Source of the DNA: UBA1163 sp049513055
GTDB lineage: Bacteria > Desulfobacterota > BSN033 > UBA1163
Assembly: GCA_049513055.1 (NCBI GenBank)
Contig: JBEKWN010000031.1
Location: 25,079-89,078 of the forward strand
Direction: 5' to 3'
Length of the DNA: 64,000 nucleotides
Positions 60,868-64,000 of the stretch are shown here, in pieces. A model generated the notes under the pieces. The model did not search any database. It had not been told where the DNA came from and was given only the letters and a program-made list of their open reading frames with translations. Numbering within the stretch: the first letter of the stretch is position 1; each line of letters starts with the position of its first letter. A program made the translations under genes and the position numbers.

Positions 60868-61155
60868 ATGGAAAAAACAAGCTCAGCAGACATCCATAAG
60901 ACATTAAGAGATAAAATCTATGCGTATGCCAATGGCAGAGGTTACGTCGTAAACGAGAGTAACGTGGAAAACATCATCGACGGGCTCATAGAGAACAAGG
61001 AAGAACTCGGAGATTACTATTGCCCGTGCAGGGTTGTGCTCGACAACGAGCATTACAAGAAAGCAATCGTGTGCCCGTGTCTGTATGCCCCGAGGGAAAT
61101 TGAAAGATATGGGCGTTGCAAATGCATGTTACTTTACGGAAAGAAAAAAGAATAA
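60868..61155 (+). CDS. ftrB: Ferredoxin-thioredoxin reductase catalytic-subunit-like protein
   Basis: 95 residues from ATG 60868 (AAGG eight bases upstream; ATG 60853 is possible). Six cysteines in CPC (52-54), CPC (69-71) and CKC (84-86) match the FTR catalytic subunit, where they bind a [4Fe-4S] cluster and form the redox disulfide; the plant and cyanobacterial enzyme has CHC in place of CKC. FTR reduces thioredoxin with ferredoxin electrons. No variable (alpha) subunit is seen, as in other anaerobes. It directly follows trxA inside the grd operon. Confidence 0.85.
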   Translation: MEKTSSADIHKTLRDKIYAYANGRGYVVNESNVENIIDGLIENKEELGDYYCPCRVVLDNEHYKKAIVCPCLYAPREIERYGRCKCMLLYGKKKE

Positions 61156-61287
61156 CGTCACATTTTTTCTCTTCTTGGGAATGAACCTGAATGTTTCGTT
61201 GTCGGGAAACAACCCGTGAAGATTGAGGAAGGAGAAGAGTTAGTATAAGAAAATAATCGAATAAATTTACGAAGGAGGATTTCACCC

Positions 61288-62736
61288 ATGTCTGTCATCA
61301 TTCAAGAAGCGAGTTATGTCATTGCCCATATTCCTGACTTTGTGCAATACGGGTCCAAACCCATTCGGGATATTGAGGACAACCCTGATGTCAAAAAAGA
61401 ATTAGACAGTCATCTCAGGAGCTACGAAGACGTGCTCAATTATGTTCCCCATCAGGTATATATTGGGAATATGGATCCAGAGGAGTTGCACAATGTCCCT
61501 AAGCCTTGGTATGAGCATTTGCTTTCAAACGGGAAGCGGAACGGACCCTTTGGGGAGATCATGCCTGAGGACGAATTCTACGGTTGGATGAAGGTTGCCG
61601 ATGACTTTGACCTGCTTTGGTTGGAGCCTCAATTTATCGAACAGATCAAGGGTAAGTTTGCTTCCCATCCTTTCGTTAGCGAGGCCTGGGTCAAAAAGTT
61701 GGGTCAAGGCAAAGCTATTGAGAAAATAAAGGAAATGATTGAACAAGGGGCTGCCTTGCCCGTCTTTTATGACGGTAAGCTCGTCGGCTCGTTTAGGCGT
61801 GACCACGAAAGGGACGATACATTGAAGGCTGAAGTCCTCCTGGAGAACTTGGTGGCCAAAGCTTCAGGGGCCTTGGCCATGCTGCATCTTCTTAAATTGG
61901 CGAAGATCGCCCCAACCGATGTGGAGTTTGTTCTGGACTGCACAGAGACGGCTGTCGGGGACAGGTATAATCGAGGCGGTGGGAGTCTGTCAAAGGCTTA
62001 CGCTGAGATGGTTGGCTGTGTCAACGCAACAGGCAATGACATCCGGGCCTTCTGTGTTGCTCCCAATCACGCTCTCGTCAATGCGGCGGGCTTAGTCGAA
62101 TCCGGGATCTATAAAAATGTGGTGGTGGCTGGCGGAGGATGTCTGGCCAAGGTGGGTATGAAGTCTGCGGCTCATTTGACGCATAACATGCCGATTCTGG
62201 AGGATATCCTTGCCGGAATGGCCTGTTTGGTTACCAAAGACGATGGCGTGGGTCCTGTGATGCGGTTGGATTCTATAGGTAAACACGATGTGGGTGCCGG
62301 TGCCCCTCAACAAGCCATCATGACCTCCCTCATTCTTAAGCCCTTAAAAAGAATGGGGCTGAAGATGACAGAGATCGATAAATACTCTACCGAATTACAT
62401 AATCCCGAAATTACCCTTCCCTCTGGGAGTGGGGATACGCCTGCTACCAATTACAAAATCATGGCTTCTCTGGCGGTTTTGGACAAGCAGATTGACAAGA
62501 CGGAAATGGATAAATTCGTCCGAGAGAAGGGAATGCTCGGTTTTTGTCCGACGCAGGGGCACATACCCTCCGCGGTGCCTTTTTTGGGGCATGCGATTAA
62601 GGCGATGAAAGAGGGCAAGATGAAGAGGGCGATGTTCATTGGAAAAGGAAGCCTATTTTTGGGGAGAATGTCCCATCTCTCCGACGGGATATCTTTTATC
62701 CTTGAGGCGAATTCCAAGTCTGCCGCCCATAGATGA
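61288..62736 (+). CDS. grdC: Glycine reductase complex component C, beta subunit
   Basis: 482 residues, ATG with AAGGAGG upstream. Strong family segments are HLRSYEDVLNYVPHQVYIGN, ALAMLHLLKLAKIAPTDVEF, CTETAVGDRYNRGGGSLSKA, and GFCPTQGHIPSAVPFLGHA. The fold is FabH/thiolase-like; the subunit takes the acetyl group from GrdA. In known operons grdD follows and completes acetyl-phosphate formation. Here a methyltransferase gene follows instead, so grdD is absent from this window. Confidence 0.94.
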   Translation: MSVIIQEASYVIAHIPDFVQYGSKPIRDIEDNPDVKKELDSHLRSYEDVLNYVPHQVYIGNMDPEELHNVPKPWYEHLLSNGKRNGPFGEIMPEDEFYGWMKVADDFDLLWLEPQFIEQIKGKFASHPFVSEAWVKKLGQGKAIEKIKEMIEQGAALPVFYDGKLVGSFRRDHERDDTLKAEVLLENLVAKASGALAMLHLLKLAKIAPTDVEFVLDCTETAVGDRYNRGGGSLSKAYAEMVGCVNATGNDIRAFCVAPNHALVNAAGLVESGIYKNVVVAGGGCLAKVGMKSAAHLTHNMPILEDILAGMACLVTKDDGVGPVMRLDSIGKHDVGAGAPQQAIMTSLILKPLKRMGLKMTEIDKYSTELHNPEITLPSGSGDTPATNYKIMASLAVLDKQIDKTEMDKFVREKGMLGFCPTQGHIPSAVPFLGHAIKAMKEGKMKRAMFIGKGSLFLGRMSHLSDGISFILEANSKSAAHR

Positions 62737-62764
62737 GGGATTACACTAATTGGAGGTAAAACCG

Positions 62765-63793
62765 ATGGGAAAAATGACTTCTTATACTAGGGTGATGATG
62801 GCACTGGAAGGAAAAAAGCCGGATAGGGTTCCGGTTGTCCCCTTTGCAAGAGAGTGGTGTAGCACACAGGCAGGAATCGAATTTACGGAAGAATTGGAGA
62901 GCGTTGAGAAACATGTCTATTCCCAAACTTATGCCGTAAGTCAATTTGGTTACGACAGTGTCTGGGATATGTTCGCTTGCCATTCAGAATCAGAAGCCAT
63001 GGGATCTGTACTTAAAATAGCGAAAGGTTATCCTCCATCTGTCCTAACGCCGGCTGTCGAGGATTACAAAAGGGATTTGCCGAAATTAAAACTTTTTGAC
63101 CCCTATCAGAATAAACGCCTGTCAACTATTTTAGAGGGAATCAGGCGATTAAAATCGAGGTTTGGGGGCGAAGTTCCTGTCATGGGATACGTGCAAGGGG
63201 TGTTGAGGCACGCGTCCATGTTGAGGGGATCAGAGAAAGTTATGAGGGATATGTTTAAGGAGAAAGAAAACTTAAGAGAATTGTGTGAGATCGCACTCAA
63301 TAGTCTCATTGTTTATGCTATAGCAATCATCAGTGCAGGGGCGGATATCGTTTTTGTTTCGGATCCAGCCTCTTCAGGTGATGCCGTATCCAGAAAGCAG
63401 TATGAAGAATGGGGAGCTCCTTATACCAAGAGATTGGTTAATATGATCAAACGGAGCGGTGTGAAAACGATTTTACATATTTGCGGAAACACCACGGATC
63501 GCTTGGAAGTCATGGCCGGCACGGGTGTCGATTGTTTGAGCCTTGACGGGGCTGTCAATTTTGAAGAGGCGAGAAGAATATTAGGGCCCAATTTCTGTTT
63601 AATGGGAAATGTCGACACAACGCTTTTTGCCATGGGTGAAGCAAAGGCTGTCGAGGAAAAATCAAAAGAGATACTACAGAAAGCGGGGAAAGATGGGTGT
63701 CTTTTACTCAGTGCAGGGTGAATCATTCCTGTCATGAGCCCTCCGGGAAATATGAGGGCAATGGTTAAAGCAGCACAAGATTTTGTCATTTGA
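62765..63793 (+). CDS. UroD/MtaA-family methyltransferase, candidate selenoprotein with Sec as third zinc ligand
   Basis: 342 residues when the UGA at 63719-63721 is read as Sec319. ATG 62765 has GGAGG eight bases upstream. The uroporphyrinogen-decarboxylase-like fold (MMALEGKKPDRVPVVPFARE) has the methyltransferase zinc motif H238-x-C240 in ILHICGNTTDRL, and the third ligand, normally Cys in the segment LSAGC, is LSAG-U319-IIPVMSPPGNMRAM. After UGA the frame continues 23 codons with clear family sense, to a stop at 63791. MtaA/MtbA-type enzymes move methyl groups from a corrinoid protein to a thiol acceptor. Next gene is a corrinoid protein. Confidence 0.85.
63738..63759 (+). promoter_or_regulatory. 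SECIS-like hairpin after the UGA of the UroD-like gene
   Basis: GCCCTC (63738-63743) pairs with GAGGGC (63754-63759) around the 10-base loop CGGGAAATAT, giving a 6-bp stem that starts 20 bases from the first base of UGA. Early guanines in the loop fit bacterial SECIS features. The loop is longer than in the other two hairpins. Confidence 0.5.
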
Positions 63794-63893
63794 CCGAGTT
63801 TTGATTAATGGCAAGGGTCATTGAATTTTATTCTTGACGACCGTATGTGATCATAAGTTGTTTTTGAATCTAAATTTTTAGGAGGAACAATTT

Positions 63894-64000
63894 ATGGCGA
63901 CAGAAGAAAGGACCAAAGAGATCTTGAAAGAGCTACACAATTCAGTAAGCAATTTTGAAGAGGACGACGCTGTGAAGTGGGCCAAGATCGCATTGCAAGA
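63894..64000 (+). CDS. Corrinoid protein (MtbC/MttC-like), N-terminal end only
   Basis: ATG 63894 with AGGAGG upstream opens a frame that runs off the window after 35 codons: MATEERTKEILKELHNSVSN, then EEDDAVKWAKIALQ. The helical, acidic start and the A-x-x-A-L pattern resemble the N-terminal bundle of methylamine or methanol corrinoid proteins. The cobalamin-binding domain (DxHxxG) would lie beyond the window. Context after a zinc methyltransferase supports the call. Confidence 0.65.
   Translation, partial: MATEERTKEILKELHNSVSNFEEDDAVKWAKIALQ

Noticed and set aside
1..64000. CRISPR arrays, tRNA or rRNA genes, transposases or integrases
   Set aside because: No regularly spaced repeats, T-loop-like sequences, rRNA words or transposase-like proteins were seen. 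The island at 7-19 kb shows no obvious integrase or attachment site.

Overview
The window looks like a chromosomal stretch of a strictly anaerobic, Gram-negative bacterium, most likely a deltaproteobacterium (Desulfobacterota/Syntrophales-like). The signs are a NuoLMN-type complex I end, FtsEX-EnvC and Tat-targeted envelope proteins, an aldehyde:ferredoxin oxidoreductase-like gene beside polysulfide-reductase-type and Hdr-type redox genes, a glycine/betaine reductase operon, and families of short intergenic repeats. The organism uses selenocysteine: in-frame UGA codons interrupt grdA, grdB, a UroD/MtaA-like methyltransferase gene and, more unusually, the first iron-sulfur motif of a molybdopterin oxidoreductase gene. 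The last three have a compact stem-loop just after the UGA. I saw no rRNA, tRNA or CRISPR array.

Layout. 1-3.6 kb: end of nuoL, then nuoM and nuoN. 3.6-6.9 kb: a MazEF-like toxin-antitoxin remnant, a minus-strand molybdopterin oxidoreductase (candidate selenoprotein) and an intact vapBC pair. 7-19.4 kb: a defence island. It holds a RadC fragment and a Mod-like fragment, a type I restriction operon in the order hsdR-radC-hsdS-TIR-like-hsdM, orphan and coiled-coil genes, and a primase-helicase of the TOTE type that runs into the 5' end of an S1-domain gene; that junction looks like the island border. 19.4-24.5 kb: housekeeping genes (S1 protein, YbaK, crotonase, FKBP, glutaredoxin-like, gamma carbonic anhydrase, ABM). 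24.6-30.3 kb: ftsE-ftsX-envC-ctpA-yibQ envelope cluster. 30.5-31.8 kb: HypE-like and zinc-ribbon genes on the minus strand. 31.9-42.7 kb: a long redox locus: ferredoxin, AOR-like protein, BPL_N-domain protein, PsrB/PsrC/PsrA-like proteins, pentahaem cytochrome, cytochrome b and HdrC/HdrB-like proteins. 42.8-48.5 kb: an SsuABC-type transporter, an Fe-S flavoprotein and a decayed piece of the Nit1C cluster (radical SAM, GNAT, AIR-synthase-like). 48.4-55.5 kb: a branched-chain-type ABC transporter with two near-identical binding proteins and two LivH permeases. 55.4-64 kb: a TlpA-like lipoprotein, a GntR regulator, then grdA-grdE-grdB-trxA-ftrB-grdC, a Sec-containing UroD-like methyltransferase and the start of a corrinoid protein.

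How it may work together (inference). The transporter could import a small amine or amide such as glycine, sarcosine or betaine. The Grd proteins would cleave it reductively, using electrons that reach thioredoxin from ferredoxin through the FTR-like enzyme rather than NADPH-thioredoxin reductase. The adjacent zinc/corrinoid methyltransferase genes suggest that methyl groups from the substrate or product are also used. The redox locus at 32-42 kb looks like a membrane complex linking a periplasmic molybdenum or tungsten enzyme to multihaem cytochrome and to a cytoplasmic heterodisulfide-reductase-like module. Several genes are visibly broken (TA remnant, radical SAM gene, orphan gene, glutaredoxin gene), so either the locus is eroding or some assembly indels are present.
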